DNA of 59,230 bases, from contig SFQZ01000008.1 of the NCBI GenBank assembly GCA_004562915.1, positions 1-59,230 on the forward strand. Direction: 5' to 3'. Source of the DNA: a bacterium. Lineage in GTDB: Bacteria > Bacillota_A > Clostridia > Lachnospirales > Lachnospiraceae. Below, in pieces: positions 41,442-50,034 of this stretch (positions within the stretch are counted from its first letter, which is position 1; every line of letters starts with the position of its first letter). The position numbers and the translations under genes were made by a program. The notes below the pieces were generated by a model, which saw only the letters and a program-made list of their open reading frames with translations, ran no database searches and was not told the origin of the DNA.

Positions 41442-42080
41442 TTATTTTACTTTGTCAGCCTGTAGATTCTTCTGTATCGACGGAACAAGACGTGCCTTTA
41501 CCAAAGCTGCTCCTACCGCACCTGTGATAACTGTAGAAGAAATCATCTCAAATACCGCATTGATCCCGACAAAGGTACATACAAAAACAATTACATTTTT
41601 TCCGCCCATCAGCCCCTGCACATATTCCGTGTTTCCATAGAGCAAAATCAGTGCCGTCATAAAAAATACAGTATTTAAAAATGCCGAGAAAAATCCGGTA
41701 ATTGTACAGGCCAGATAGGAATTTTTCCATCTTCTCACTGCCTGGAAAATATACCCCAGCAAAAAGCCATTCAGAACACGTGGTACAAATCTCTGAATAA
41801 ATGCCAGCATCGGATTGATTTCAAATAATATTGCTCCCATTGCACTGGTTCCGCCTATACCGATGCACTGCAGGAAACTGGTAAGTCCAAACACAGCTCC
41901 GGCAATTGCTCCGCCTGCCGGCCCCAGAGTAATAGCACAGATTGCCACAGGAATCATATTAAAAGTAATTGCCAAAGGACCGATATTCAGATATCCTAAC
42001 GGCGTATAGGCCATGAGAAGCAAAACTCCTGTCATGAGCCCGAGAATTGCAAGCTGCGTTGTTTTAGATTGTGTTGTCAT
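41442..42080 (-). CDS. ECF transporter S component, probably pantothenate-type
   Basis: A 212-residue integral membrane vitamin-binding subunit with about six helices (LAILGLMTGVLLLMAYTPLG, ITFNMIPVAICAITLGPAGG, AIAGAVFGLTSFLQCIGIGG, then LNGFLLGYIFQAV and later helices). The GPAGGAIAGAVFGL segment is typical of S components, which use a shared EcfT/EcfA module encoded elsewhere. Pantothenate (PanT-like) is inferred from its place between coaX and coaBC; a folate-family S component is the alternative. Start: ATG with AAGGAG upstream. Confidence 0.85.
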   Translation of the reverse strand: MTTQSKTTQLAILGLMTGVLLLMAYTPLGYLNIGPLAITFNMIPVAICAITLGPAGGAIAGAVFGLTSFLQCIGIGGTSAMGAILFEINPMLAFIQRFVPRVLNGFLLGYIFQAVRRWKNSYLACTITGFFSAFLNTVFFMTALILLYGNTEYVQGLMGGKNVIVFVCTFVGINAVFEMISSTVITGAVGAALVKARLVPSIQKNLQADKVK

Positions 42081-42172
42081 ATTTTTTCTCCTTGTTATTA
42101 TTCCCATCGAAATTTTCTTCTTTCCGGGATACAATACATAGATGGGCATATTGCCCGGTTTACATGTAACAG

Positions 42173-43372
42173 TTACTGTTTATCAATCAAACAGCAAATT
42201 TTATTGAGAATCTGTACCGCAGTCTCTTCCTTGCTCAGCAATGGAAGTTCCGTTTCCTCATCTCTCGTAATCAGAGTTACTACATTGGTATCGCCGGCAA
42301 ATCCGGCACCCGGTACTTTCAAGTTATTCGCCACGATCATATCCAGGTTCTTTTTCGCCAATTTCGCTCTGGAATTACCCAGCATATTTTCTGTCTCCAT
42401 GGAGAATCCGCATAAAAACTGTTCTGACCTCTTATGCTCTCCCAGATATTTCAGGATATCATCCGTACGCTCCAGTTCCATAAAAAGAGCATCATCCGAC
42501 TTTTTAACTTTTTCCGTGCTTACCTGTCTGGGGCGATAATCCGCCACAGCAGCCGCTTTGATCACAATATCCTGTTCTGCAAATCTTTCTGTAACCGCCT
42601 CAAACATCTCTCTGGCAGTCGTTATTTCTACAATATTCATAAACATCGGTCTCGGAAGACTCGTTTTTCCAGTCACCAGAGTCACATCTGCCCCCCGGAA
42701 ACTACACACCCTCGCAATTGCATACCCCATCTTTCCTGTAGAGTGATTGGTCAGATATCTCACCGGATCCACCGGCTCCTGAGTCGGTCCGGCTGTTACC
42801 AGTATTCTTTTTCCTGCCAGATCTTTTTTATATGCGACTTCTTTCAATATATATTCCAGAAGCACTTCCGGTTCCGGCATCTTGCCTGCTCCGATATCTT
42901 TGCAGGCCAGCAATCCTACTGCAGGATGTATCACCTCAAATCCATATTTTGCAAGGATTTTGAGGTTGTCCTGTACAATAGGATTTTCATACATATTCGT
43001 ATTCATGGCAGGTGAAATAATTTTTTTACACTTACATGCCAATATGGTTGTAGTCAGCATATCATCCGCAATCCCGTGAGCCAGCTTTCCGATCACATTT
43101 GCAGAAGCCGGAGCGATAATTACTACATCTGCCTTCTTTGCCAGAGATACATGCTCCACGCTGAATTCAAAATTTCGATCAAAAGTATCCACAAGGCATT
43201 TATTGCCTGTCAACGTCTCAAAGGTGATCGGATTTATAAAATTCGTAGCATTTTTCGTCATCAACACCTGCACATCCGCATGCAGTTTAACAAGACTGCT
43301 TGCCAATGATGCAATCTTATATGCTGCTATACTTCCTGTCACAGCCAAAACTACCGTTTTTCCCTCTAACAT
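42173..43372 (-). CDS. coaBC: Bifunctional phosphopantothenoylcysteine decarboxylase/phosphopantothenate-cysteine ligase
   Basis: Two consecutive steps of CoA synthesis. The 399 residues match CoaBC. The N-terminal flavoprotein decarboxylase half (about 1-180) contains VTGSIAAYKIASL, the active His in FSVEHVSLAKKADV, and SPAMNTNMYENP. The C-terminal ligase half contains ILVTAGPTQEPVDPVRYLTN, STGKMGYAIARV and KAAAVADYRPR. I chose the ATG with GGAAGG upstream; the longer frame reads through the promoter. Confidence 0.96.
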   Translation of the reverse strand: MLEGKTVVLAVTGSIAAYKIASLASSLVKLHADVQVLMTKNATNFINPITFETLTGNKCLVDTFDRNFEFSVEHVSLAKKADVVIIAPASANVIGKLAHGIADDMLTTTILACKCKKIISPAMNTNMYENPIVQDNLKILAKYGFEVIHPAVGLLACKDIGAGKMPEPEVLLEYILKEVAYKKDLAGKRILVTAGPTQEPVDPVRYLTNHSTGKMGYAIARVCSFRGADVTLVTGKTSLPRPMFMNIVEITTAREMFEAVTERFAEQDIVIKAAAVADYRPRQVSTEKVKKSDDALFMELERTDDILKYLGEHKRSEQFLCGFSMETENMLGNSRAKLAKKNLDMIVANNLKVPGAGFAGDTNVVTLITRDEETELPLLSKEETAVQILNKICCLIDKQ

Positions 43373-43454
43373 CTTACCAATATCCTTCCTGGTTTTTATT
43401 TTGATCACGTTAGGAAATCCATAGATATTATAGTAGCTGGAAAGCCAAAAAGCA

Positions 43455-43483
43455 AGTATAGGAGTGTCTAAAGGGCAATACAA
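43455..43483 (-). promoter_or_regulatory. Promoter of the coaBC-pepQ operon
   Basis: On the minus strand TTGTAT (43478-43483), 17 bp, TATACT (43455-43460), 83 bases before the coaBC ATG. Confidence 0.7.
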
Positions 43484-43559
43484 TTAATTTTTATTCGAAA
43501 CTGATGGAATAATTCTCTCATCTATGATAAAATTATTTTACTACAGCAAATCATGAATA

Positions 43560-43604
43560 CACTGTTTCCGGACAGTGATAACCGTATGCTACGGTTTCAG
43601 GAGG
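43560..43604 (+). promoter_or_regulatory. Leader of the distal BMC-H pair: two small hairpins before a strong ribosome binding site
   Basis: CACTGT/ACAGTG (43560-43577) and ACCGTA-TGC-TACGGT (43581-43595) lie just before AGGAGG (43599-43604). A TATGAT (43523-43528) could be the -10 box, but no good -35 matches it. Confidence 0.45.
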
Positions 43605-43609
43605 TTTTT

Positions 43610-43909
43610 ATGGATAAAAATTATGAAGGACAGGCAATTGGAATATTCGAGCTTGACAGTCTCTGTGCCTGTTTTGTAGCTCTGGATGCAGCCACAAAAG
43701 CTGCGGACGTGAAAATCCAAGGGGTGGAACGTAACCGTTTAAAAAGCGGTGCCTGCGTAAAAATGCGCGGCAGTGTATCAGATGTCAATGCCGCTATGGA
43801 AGTGGCTCTCGAAACTGCCAAACCTATTTCTAAAATTGTGTACCATACTGTAATTGCTTCTCCGTCCCCTGACACAGAAGCAGCCATCAACGCAACTATT
43901 TTCAAATAA
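43610..43909 (+). CDS. BMC-H shell protein outside the main locus, copy 1
   Basis: A 99-residue hexameric shell protein. The start is the ATG 5 nt after AGGAGG, not the earlier in-frame ATG. It opens GQAIGIFELDSLCACFVALD and has ATKAADVKIQGVE. The pore loop reads RNRLKSGACVKMRG, so the pore is lined by Lys-Ser-Gly with a Cys two positions on, unlike the PduA-type KIGSG. It is coded next to a second BMC-H, about 17 kb from the main BMC genes and on the opposite strand. Confidence 0.92.
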   Translation: MDKNYEGQAIGIFELDSLCACFVALDAATKAADVKIQGVERNRLKSGACVKMRGSVSDVNAAMEVALETAKPISKIVYHTVIASPSPDTEAAINATIFK

Positions 43910-43931
43910 ACCGGGAAAGGGAGGAAATCAG

Positions 43932-44222
43932 ATGAAATACGGAGCTTTTGGAATCGTTGAAGTTCTGGGCAGCGCCAATGCTATTCTGGCAGCCGACCAG
44001 ATGCTCAAAACAGCACAGGTATCTTTCCGGACCTGGGATTATAAGTGCGGAGGACATGTATGCATTTTTGTAAGCGGAGATGTCTCTGCTGTCACTTCCG
44101 CAATCGACAGTATACAGAACAACCCTCCATGTGATGTAACAATGGCAGCTGTGATCTCCAATCCATCAGAAGAAACCGTCAGACTGGTGGAAGAACGTGC
44201 TGTACAGTTTCATTTTGCATAA
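43932..44222 (+). CDS. BMC-H shell protein outside the main locus, copy 2, with pore-region cysteine
   Basis: A 96-residue BMC-H (GAFGIVEVLGSANAILAADQ at the start, SEETVRLVEERA near the end). Aligned with PduA, Cys39 in DYKCGGHVCIF takes the place of the first Gly of the GSG pore loop, so six cysteines would ring the hexamer pore; Cys44 is just behind. Fe-S binding at a BMC-H pore is known for GrpU of a glycyl-radical microcompartment. The nearest relative in the window is the shell protein at 17176-17463, which has Leu at this place. GGGAGG precedes the ATG; the gap to copy 1 is 22 bp. Confidence 0.92.
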   Translation: MKYGAFGIVEVLGSANAILAADQMLKTAQVSFRTWDYKCGGHVCIFVSGDVSAVTSAIDSIQNNPPCDVTMAAVISNPSEETVRLVEERAVQFHFA

Positions 44223-44230
44223 GATATGTC

Positions 44231-44409
44231 TTAGTTCGTGAAAGTTTCTTTCATACCAATGTCATGATTACCGTGTGGAAGCTGCTTGCAGTGAAACAAT
44301 TCGTAATCTCTTTTAACACCCAAATCATGTCATCGGGTGAAGTGAACCGACATCGGTATGGAAGAAACAATTTCGTCGGTTTCGTTACTTTATATTGCTT
44401 ACGAACCAA
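44231..44409. repeat. Extended imperfect inverted repeat after the distal BMC-H pair
   Basis: GTTTCTTTCATACCAATGTC (44244-44263) and GACATCGGTATGGAAGAAAC (44349-44368) pair at 18 of 20 positions. Inner CATGATT/AATCATG and GTGT/ACAC and outer TTAGTTCGT (44231-44239) with ACGAACCAA (44401-44409) extend the fold. No T-run follows. It fills the gap between two convergent genes; it may be a structured RNA, a degenerate MITE or a terminator of unusual form. A 60-codon frame inside it has no support. Confidence 0.5.
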
Positions 44410-44419
44410 AAGATATCGT

Positions 44420-45385
44420 TCACTCCTCATCAATCATATCAATGATTGCTTTTACACTTCCGATCAGTACAAATACAAATCCAAGAATCAGATTGATCCG
44501 CACAGACCATCGATAGTTTACATTGTTCACAAACGTATAGAAGATATACTTGGGGATATTGGCAAAGATCCCCCCGAGAGATCCATTCAGGATATATCTT
44601 CCTACGGAGAATACTTCTGCTCCTGCCTCAGCAAAAAACTCTGCCGCAACAGACATAGCTATAATGATCAGCAGACGCCCTTTTCCCCGTTTTCCCCAAA
44701 AAAGATCATATCCTTTTGTCGCTGCCAGAGTGATCAGAAACCCAAGCCATCCGGCGATCCACCCGAATCCGCCCACAAGAATCCAGGGGATTGTTCCCAC
44801 AAGGGCACCAAGAAATGCTCCTATCGTTCCCTTAAGATACGTTTCCTTCCGATCTTTTAATTTAATCAATTTGAAACGATCCATTACATGGTTATACAAG
44901 GAAAATTCCGAAAAAGGCATCTCAATTTTCATATCCTTTTCCATCATTTCTTTCGCCGTCATTTCGCCTTTTCTGGGCGTAAATATCTGTTGATCCTTTT
45001 CTTTGAGTTTGGGTCGGCAAGTCATTTCATACAGACATTCATTGGGTACGCCACAGATTTTTCCCAAGGTTCCTGTAATCCACAGCATCATGGATTCCAT
45101 TTTTGCCATTGTATTTTCAGTCACCGGAAAATCCACCTGGATCGTCTGATCTGTCAGCCGCCCATAAGAGGCACCGAATTTATCCATAAAGGATCTGTCA
45201 GCCAACAATTCCTCCATTCCTCTTCTTCCTGCTTCCACACTAAAAGTCATTCCAATATTCATAAGAATCGTATCGTTCTGTATCCTTATGAACACAGGAA
45301 AATTCTCAAATGTTCCCCAGATAGAAGAATTTTTATATTCCATTCCATATTTCTCAGCTAAAAATATACACTGCTGTGTGATCAT
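44420..45385 (-). CDS. Membrane protein of unknown function
   Basis: Not recognised. About 321 residues from the ATG that follows GGGGAGG by 10 nt; in-frame ATGs 9 and 36 bases further upstream are possible. The N-terminal part (about 1-175) is soluble and mixed alpha/beta (FIRIQNDTILMNIGMTF, MESMMLWITGTLGKICG). The C-terminal part has several membrane helices: YLKGTIGAFLGALVGTIPWI, GGFGWIAGWLGFLITLAATK, GRLLIIIAMSVAAEFFAEAG and INLILGFVFVLIGSVKAIID. It starts about 40 bases after the DUF2298 gene and is probably co-transcribed with it. Confidence 0.8.
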   Translation of the reverse strand: MITQQCIFLAEKYGMEYKNSSIWGTFENFPVFIRIQNDTILMNIGMTFSVEAGRRGMEELLADRSFMDKFGASYGRLTDQTIQVDFPVTENTMAKMESMMLWITGTLGKICGVPNECLYEMTCRPKLKEKDQQIFTPRKGEMTAKEMMEKDMKIEMPFSEFSLYNHVMDRFKLIKLKDRKETYLKGTIGAFLGALVGTIPWILVGGFGWIAGWLGFLITLAATKGYDLFWGKRGKGRLLIIIAMSVAAEFFAEAGAEVFSVGRYILNGSLGGIFANIPKYIFYTFVNNVNYRWSVRINLILGFVFVLIGSVKAIIDMIDEE

Positions 45386-45427
45386 GCTATCCATTCCTCC
45401 CCGTATCTCCTCGTAATTCATTGCTGT

Positions 45428-47725
45428 TCATTCAACAGAAGCTCCAAAGCCGACCTGAAGTATATAAGTTCCCGAATTATTATCCTGAAATACAACATTT
45501 CCCAAAGATTTCAACATATTTTCGTTCAAATTCTCATATTTTTCCTGTTCCATCCGTCCAACAAAGATATATTCCACCTGATATTCTTCCAGAATGCTTT
45601 TGACCAGTTCCTGGTCACTCGATGTGTAAACTGCTTCTACGATTCCAATCCTCTGATTCAGTTCCTCGGTACCACATCGCCACAACCATTCATGAACATA
45701 CCATCCCAAAATAGTCGGAAGACCTGTCATGGCCGAAACTCTCTCATAATCACTGTAACTGTCCCCATTTGCTTCCAATACTACAGGAGTTCCCTCAACA
45801 TTTTCATTCAGCCAACGTATTGCCGAAGCGTCCTCGGCAAAATTCTTTTCCAGAAATGCTGTGGCATCCAGTCCCTGATACTGGTTCCTGTCCCAAACCT
45901 GACCGAACCACGCATGAACGGCTGTTGTAATATAGAAGCAACATCCGATAAAACAGACAAATCCGAATGTGATAATCGTTTTTCGTATTCCATGTTTTTT
46001 CTCCATCCAGAGTCTCACAAAAGCGTATCCCATTAATATGCCAAACATGATAAAAGCCTGATAAGTCAGCTTAAACATGGTGTTGGAGCGGGCATATTCT
46101 TTTTCGTAAATATCTCTTACATATACCAGTTCCGGGATCAGGATCAGTCCGATTGCTGAAAATCCAAGGATTATCCCGAAAAAATCCGAAGCTTCCGGAA
46201 GGATTTCATCTTTTTTTCTGTCTCGGATCACAAATATCATATAGAACACCGTAACTAAAAAAGGAAGTCCCCATATCAGCCACCACTGATATGGACGGGA
46301 ATGATTCTGAGCCAATGCCACACCGTTTACCATAGTTTCAAACTGTAAAGTAAACGGAAGTGCAAACAAGCTTCCCCAGATCCACACCCAAACAGCATGA
46401 AGGATGCTGACAGCCACTGTCACTTTCATCCTCCATTTCCTGTCCGGCAACTGACAAAATTTCAGATAATTACAATAAATAACGCCTAATCCGCCCATCA
46501 CGAAATAAATCACAAAATCCCAGTAATTGGTCCAATGAAACAATCCAATAAAAAAAGAAAATATCCATACATATGGTTCCAATAATGCTTCTTTTACTAT
46601 ATTTTGATAGAACTTCTTATTTTCTCCCGTCAGATGTTCAGATATCATCCCATAATATAAATAATGATTTTTTTTATACTTCTGCACCATAGCATAAATC
46701 AGGCAGATCACTGTCAGAACAAACATAACATTGACAACATGTGCATGAAGATCTCCCAACACAAAAGAATAAGACGGAAACTCATGTATGGTCTTATCGT
46801 TCTCCGCCGGATAATAACCGATATATCTTGTGGAATTCGGGAACCAGTAGGTATAATCTCCTTCCGGAAGATGAAAGATTTTCCGAATCCATGGGAGCAA
46901 TTTCCCCACTACCACATAATGCATATTTCCTGCAAGTGATACTCCTGCGCCGGCAAGATGACCTCCCAGCACTGCCAAACCTTCCCGAAACTTATGCTCT
47001 CTGTCCCGAATATCAAGAATCATCTGGCGCACCAGTACAAATGGCAATGCATAGGCAAATCCGGCTACCATAGTCCGCATAAGATTATATGTCTGTGCTA
47101 CCTGCGTCCCTGTAAGTTTAGTAAGAAACACTGCAAAATACTGTCCACCATAATAATAATTCAAAACACCGCCAGCATACCAAAGATCCTTTGCCGGTAG
47201 TGTCTCACTCCGCATCATTGCCGCCATAAATCCATAATCCATGAACTTTTCTGTACCGTAAGCAGCCGGATGGAAACCTGCAAAGTAAGTCCAGATCAGA
47301 AAGGAAAAAGTGAATATAAGCTCGTCATCAAGAACAGTCCCAAAATCTCCCGCAAAAAAAGGTCTGGACGCATCATTTTCACGAATATTATTTCTTCCTG
47401 ACAAAAAAAGCCAGATCAAAAGAATCACTGCTGTTGTTATGCTCACACATACGGGAGCCGTAAACGCTGCCAGCCTGCAACAGACCAGAAGCCAGATGAT
47501 AAAACCACTCCCCGCAATCCCCAATACTTTCGATACAAGCCAACCGCCATCCTTGAAAGAAGGAAAAAGACGACCAGTCAGCGGAAGGAAACCAATGCCA
47601 AGCACCAAAAGTGAAGCCCACCATTTAAGAAAAACTGCTGTATCTCCCCCCAGCAGATAATGACTGCCGACAAGAAGTATAATAAGCAAAAGCACTTTAC
47701 TGCCTGTCACTATTTTTCTTTTCAT
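45428..47725 (-). CDS. DUF2298 polytopic membrane protein
   Basis: A 765-residue protein with well over ten predicted membrane helices. It matches the DUF2298 (YYY) family: DDELIFTFSFLIWTYFAGFHP, YGTEKFMDYGFMAAMMRS, GGVLNYYYGGQYFAVFLTKL and FPSYSFVLGDLHAHVVNVMF. The soluble C-terminus contains WLNENVEGTPVVLEANGDSY and IGIVEAVYTSSDQELVKSI, resembling the extracytoplasmic part of GT-C-type glycosyltransferases. A lipid-linked sugar transferase role is plausible but unproven. Start: the ATG 6 nt after GGGGGGAG. Confidence 0.85.
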   Translation of the reverse strand: MKRKIVTGSKVLLLIILLVGSHYLLGGDTAVFLKWWASLLVLGIGFLPLTGRLFPSFKDGGWLVSKVLGIAGSGFIIWLLVCCRLAAFTAPVCVSITTAVILLIWLFLSGRNNIRENDASRPFFAGDFGTVLDDELIFTFSFLIWTYFAGFHPAAYGTEKFMDYGFMAAMMRSETLPAKDLWYAGGVLNYYYGGQYFAVFLTKLTGTQVAQTYNLMRTMVAGFAYALPFVLVRQMILDIRDREHKFREGLAVLGGHLAGAGVSLAGNMHYVVVGKLLPWIRKIFHLPEGDYTYWFPNSTRYIGYYPAENDKTIHEFPSYSFVLGDLHAHVVNVMFVLTVICLIYAMVQKYKKNHYLYYGMISEHLTGENKKFYQNIVKEALLEPYVWIFSFFIGLFHWTNYWDFVIYFVMGGLGVIYCNYLKFCQLPDRKWRMKVTVAVSILHAVWVWIWGSLFALPFTLQFETMVNGVALAQNHSRPYQWWLIWGLPFLVTVFYMIFVIRDRKKDEILPEASDFFGIILGFSAIGLILIPELVYVRDIYEKEYARSNTMFKLTYQAFIMFGILMGYAFVRLWMEKKHGIRKTIITFGFVCFIGCCFYITTAVHAWFGQVWDRNQYQGLDATAFLEKNFAEDASAIRWLNENVEGTPVVLEANGDSYSDYERVSAMTGLPTILGWYVHEWLWRCGTEELNQRIGIVEAVYTSSDQELVKSILEEYQVEYIFVGRMEQEKYENLNENMLKSLGNVVFQDNNSGTYILQVGFGASVE

Positions 47726-47862
47726 TTGATACTCCCCCCTGTTTTGCACTGTTATTACCATATAATGATGTGTGTGCCAAACTGATTACGGATTACTCGC
47801 TGCATGCAGCTCCTACAATACTGTACTCATTATAATTCATAACCCGCACTTTTACAACAAAA

Positions 47863-47892
47863 CATCCCGGGGATTTTCTTCTCCCCGGGATG
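47863..47892 (-). terminator. Terminator after the cytidylate-kinase-like gene
   Basis: A perfect GC-rich 11-bp stem CATCCCGGGGA/TCCCCGGGATG with an 8-nt loop and a short TTTT tail on the minus strand, 18 bases past the stop. It ends the long liv array. The rest of 47726-47862 holds no supported gene. Confidence 0.85.
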
Positions 47893-47909
47893 CTTTCAAT
47901 TCGTCTCTT

Positions 47910-48533
47910 TCATTCTCCAAATCGAATTTTCTTATATGATTTTATTTCTTCCACACATTTTTCAAATCCCAGTTTTCCGGAATCCAGACACAAATCATAA
48001 TTCCTTGCGTCTGTCCATTCACGACCAGTATAATATTTGTAAAAATCCCCACGATATTTATCAGTCTTCGCGATAAATTTTTCCATTTCTTTTCGTGTCA
48101 TACTGTTTCTTTCCAATGCACGTTCAATACAGAATTCTCTGTCAGCATGGATAAATACACTGATCACATTGGGATAATTACGCAGCACATAATCTGCACA
48201 TCTTCCTACGATCACACAGGATTCCGATCCGGCCAGATCTTTGATAATCTTCGCCTGATAATTGAATAAATTATCATCTGATACAAATCCACTGCTCTCC
48301 GGCGGTATCAGATCTCCCTCATATGGGCGTTTCAGAGGTTTAAACCAGCTTGGAATCTTCAAACGTTCATCTTTCTCTCCGAAAAGGCGCTCATTGATTC
48401 CGCTCTCCTCAGATGCCAGTTTCAGGATTTCTCTGCTGTAACAGTTCACTCCCAAATCTTTTGCCAACATGGCTCCGATGGTCTTACCACCACTTCCATA
48501 TTGTCTTGCAATTGTAATTACTACATTCTCCAT
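47910..48533 (-). CDS. Cytidylate-kinase-like P-loop protein (AAK/Cytidylate_kin2 family)
   Basis: A 207-residue nucleoside-monophosphate-kinase-like protein. P-loop ARQYGSGGKTIGAMLAKDL; the lid region (SMTRKEMEKFIAKTDKYRGD) and IVGRCADYVLRN are typical of the Cytidylate_kin2 group, which differs from housekeeping Cmk and has no settled substrate. The start is the ATG after AGGGGG. Last gene of the Liv array, 12 bp after livF. Confidence 0.88.
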   Translation of the reverse strand: MENVVITIARQYGSGGKTIGAMLAKDLGVNCYSREILKLASEESGINERLFGEKDERLKIPSWFKPLKRPYEGDLIPPESSGFVSDDNLFNYQAKIIKDLAGSESCVIVGRCADYVLRNYPNVISVFIHADREFCIERALERNSMTRKEMEKFIAKTDKYRGDFYKYYTGREWTDARNYDLCLDSGKLGFEKCVEEIKSYKKIRFGE

Positions 48534-48545
48534 AAGATGCACCCC

Positions 48546-49256
48546 CTATTCTCCTAAATATGCTTTCTTTATAGAGTCATCATTCAGAAGATCCTCTGCT
48601 TTACCTTCCAGTACAATTTTTCCGGTTTCCAGTACATACGCACGGTCTGCAATAGACAATGCCTTTTTCGCATTCTGTTCTACCAAAAGTACTGTAGTCC
48701 CGCTCTTGGATACTTCCTGAATAATATCAAAGATTTCATTAACCAGAATCGGTGACAGACCCATGGATGGTTCGTCCATCAAAATAATCTTCGGTTTGGA
48801 CATCAGGGCTCTTCCCATAGCGAGCATCTGCTGCTCACCACCGCTCAATGTACCTGCCATCTGGTTTTTTCGCTCATTCAATCTCGGGAAACGCTCATAC
48901 ACTCTTTCCAGAGTTTCTTCCACTTCATTCTTATCTTTTCGTGTATATGCACCCATCTTCAGATTTTCGTATACACTCAGATCTGCAAATACTCTTCGTC
49001 CTTCCGGAACATGAGCCATTCCCAATGAGACAATTTTATGAGCCGGGATTTTGGTTATATCAGTTCCTTCATACATCACAGAACCTTTCTTCGGAGAAAG
49101 CAAGCCGGTAATCGTATGAAGAATGGTAGTCTTACCGGCACCGTTGGCACCAATCAGAGCGATAACCTCACCTTTATTGACTTCAAAAGATATACCCTTG
49201 ATTGCCTGGATTACACCATAGTACACTTCCAGGTCTTTGATCTCTAACATAGCCAT
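48546..49256 (-). CDS. livF: Branched-chain amino acid ABC transporter ATP-binding protein LivF
   Basis: A 236-residue ATPase subunit for high-affinity Leu/Ile/Val uptake. Walker A ALIGANGAGKTTIL, LivF-typical HVPEGRRVFADLSVYENL, the signature LSGGEQQMLAMGRAL and Walker B ILMDEPSMGLSP are all visible. GGAGG lies 7 nt before the ATG; 11 bp after livG. Confidence 0.96.
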   Translation of the reverse strand: MAMLEIKDLEVYYGVIQAIKGISFEVNKGEVIALIGANGAGKTTILHTITGLLSPKKGSVMYEGTDITKIPAHKIVSLGMAHVPEGRRVFADLSVYENLKMGAYTRKDKNEVEETLERVYERFPRLNERKNQMAGTLSGGEQQMLAMGRALMSKPKIILMDEPSMGLSPILVNEIFDIIQEVSKSGTTVLLVEQNAKKALSIADRAYVLETGKIVLEGKAEDLLNDDSIKKAYLGE

Positions 49257-49267
49257 AACCGTACCTC

Positions 49268-50032
49268 CTATTCTCCCAGATATGCCGTGATAACCTGCGG
49301 ATTCTTCAGAACCTCTGCTGTGCCTCCCTGTGCCAGAATCTGACCAAAATTCAGCACCGTCAGCTTTTCGCAGATACCGCTTACCAGTTTCATATCATGC
49401 TCAATCAGAAGAATGGTCATGTGGAACTGTTCTCTTACAAAACGAATGGTATCCATCAATTCCTTTGTTTCATTTGGATTCATTCCGGCAGCCGGCTCGT
49501 CCAAAAGCAGAAGACACGGATCTGTAGCCAGAGCACGGGCAATCTCCAGTTTTCTCTGCTTTCCATAAGGAAGATTGGATGCTTTATATTGCGCTTCCTT
49601 TTCCAGGCCAAAGACTTGTAAAAGTTCCATGGCTTTTTCCTCAATCTCTTTCTCCACTTTATGATATTTCGGGAGACGCAAAATACCTTCGATTGTAGAA
49701 TAGTGATGATGATTATGCAGTCCTACCTTAACGTTTTCTATTACCGTCAGTTCTTTAAAAAGACGGATATTCTGGAACGTTCTGGCTACTCCTGCTTTAT
49801 TGATATCGATAATACTCTTTCCGGTAATATCATTTCCATTCAAAAGAATTTTTCCGGTATCCGGACGGTAAACCCCGGTAAGAAGGTTAAATACTGTAGT
49901 TTTCCCTGCACCGTTCGGACCAATCAGACCATAAAGCTGCTCTTTCTCAATCGTAATATCAAAATCCTGAACGGCTTTCAGACCGCCAAAGGAAATGCCC
50001 AGATTTTTTATTTCCAACATGATATCTGCCAT
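49268..50032 (-). CDS. livG: Branched-chain amino acid ABC transporter ATP-binding protein LivG
   Basis: A 254-residue ATPase partner of LivF. Walker A GLIGPNGAGKTTVFNLLTG, LivG-typical GVARTFQNIRLFKELTVIEN, the signature LPYGKQRKLEIARAL and Walker B LLLLDEPAAGMNP with the C-terminal HDMKLVSGICEKLTVLNFG. It starts 2 bp after livM and uses a ribosome binding site inside the livM end. Confidence 0.96.
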   Translation of the reverse strand: MADIMLEIKNLGISFGGLKAVQDFDITIEKEQLYGLIGPNGAGKTTVFNLLTGVYRPDTGKILLNGNDITGKSIIDINKAGVARTFQNIRLFKELTVIENVKVGLHNHHHYSTIEGILRLPKYHKVEKEIEEKAMELLQVFGLEKEAQYKASNLPYGKQRKLEIARALATDPCLLLLDEPAAGMNPNETKELMDTIRFVREQFHMTILLIEHDMKLVSGICEKLTVLNFGQILAQGGTAEVLKNPQVITAYLGE

Positions 50033-50034
50033 AA

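Noticed and set aside
44251..44433. Minus-strand 60-codon frame in the inverted repeat
   Set aside because: No ribosome binding site and it lies wholly within the inverted-repeat structure.
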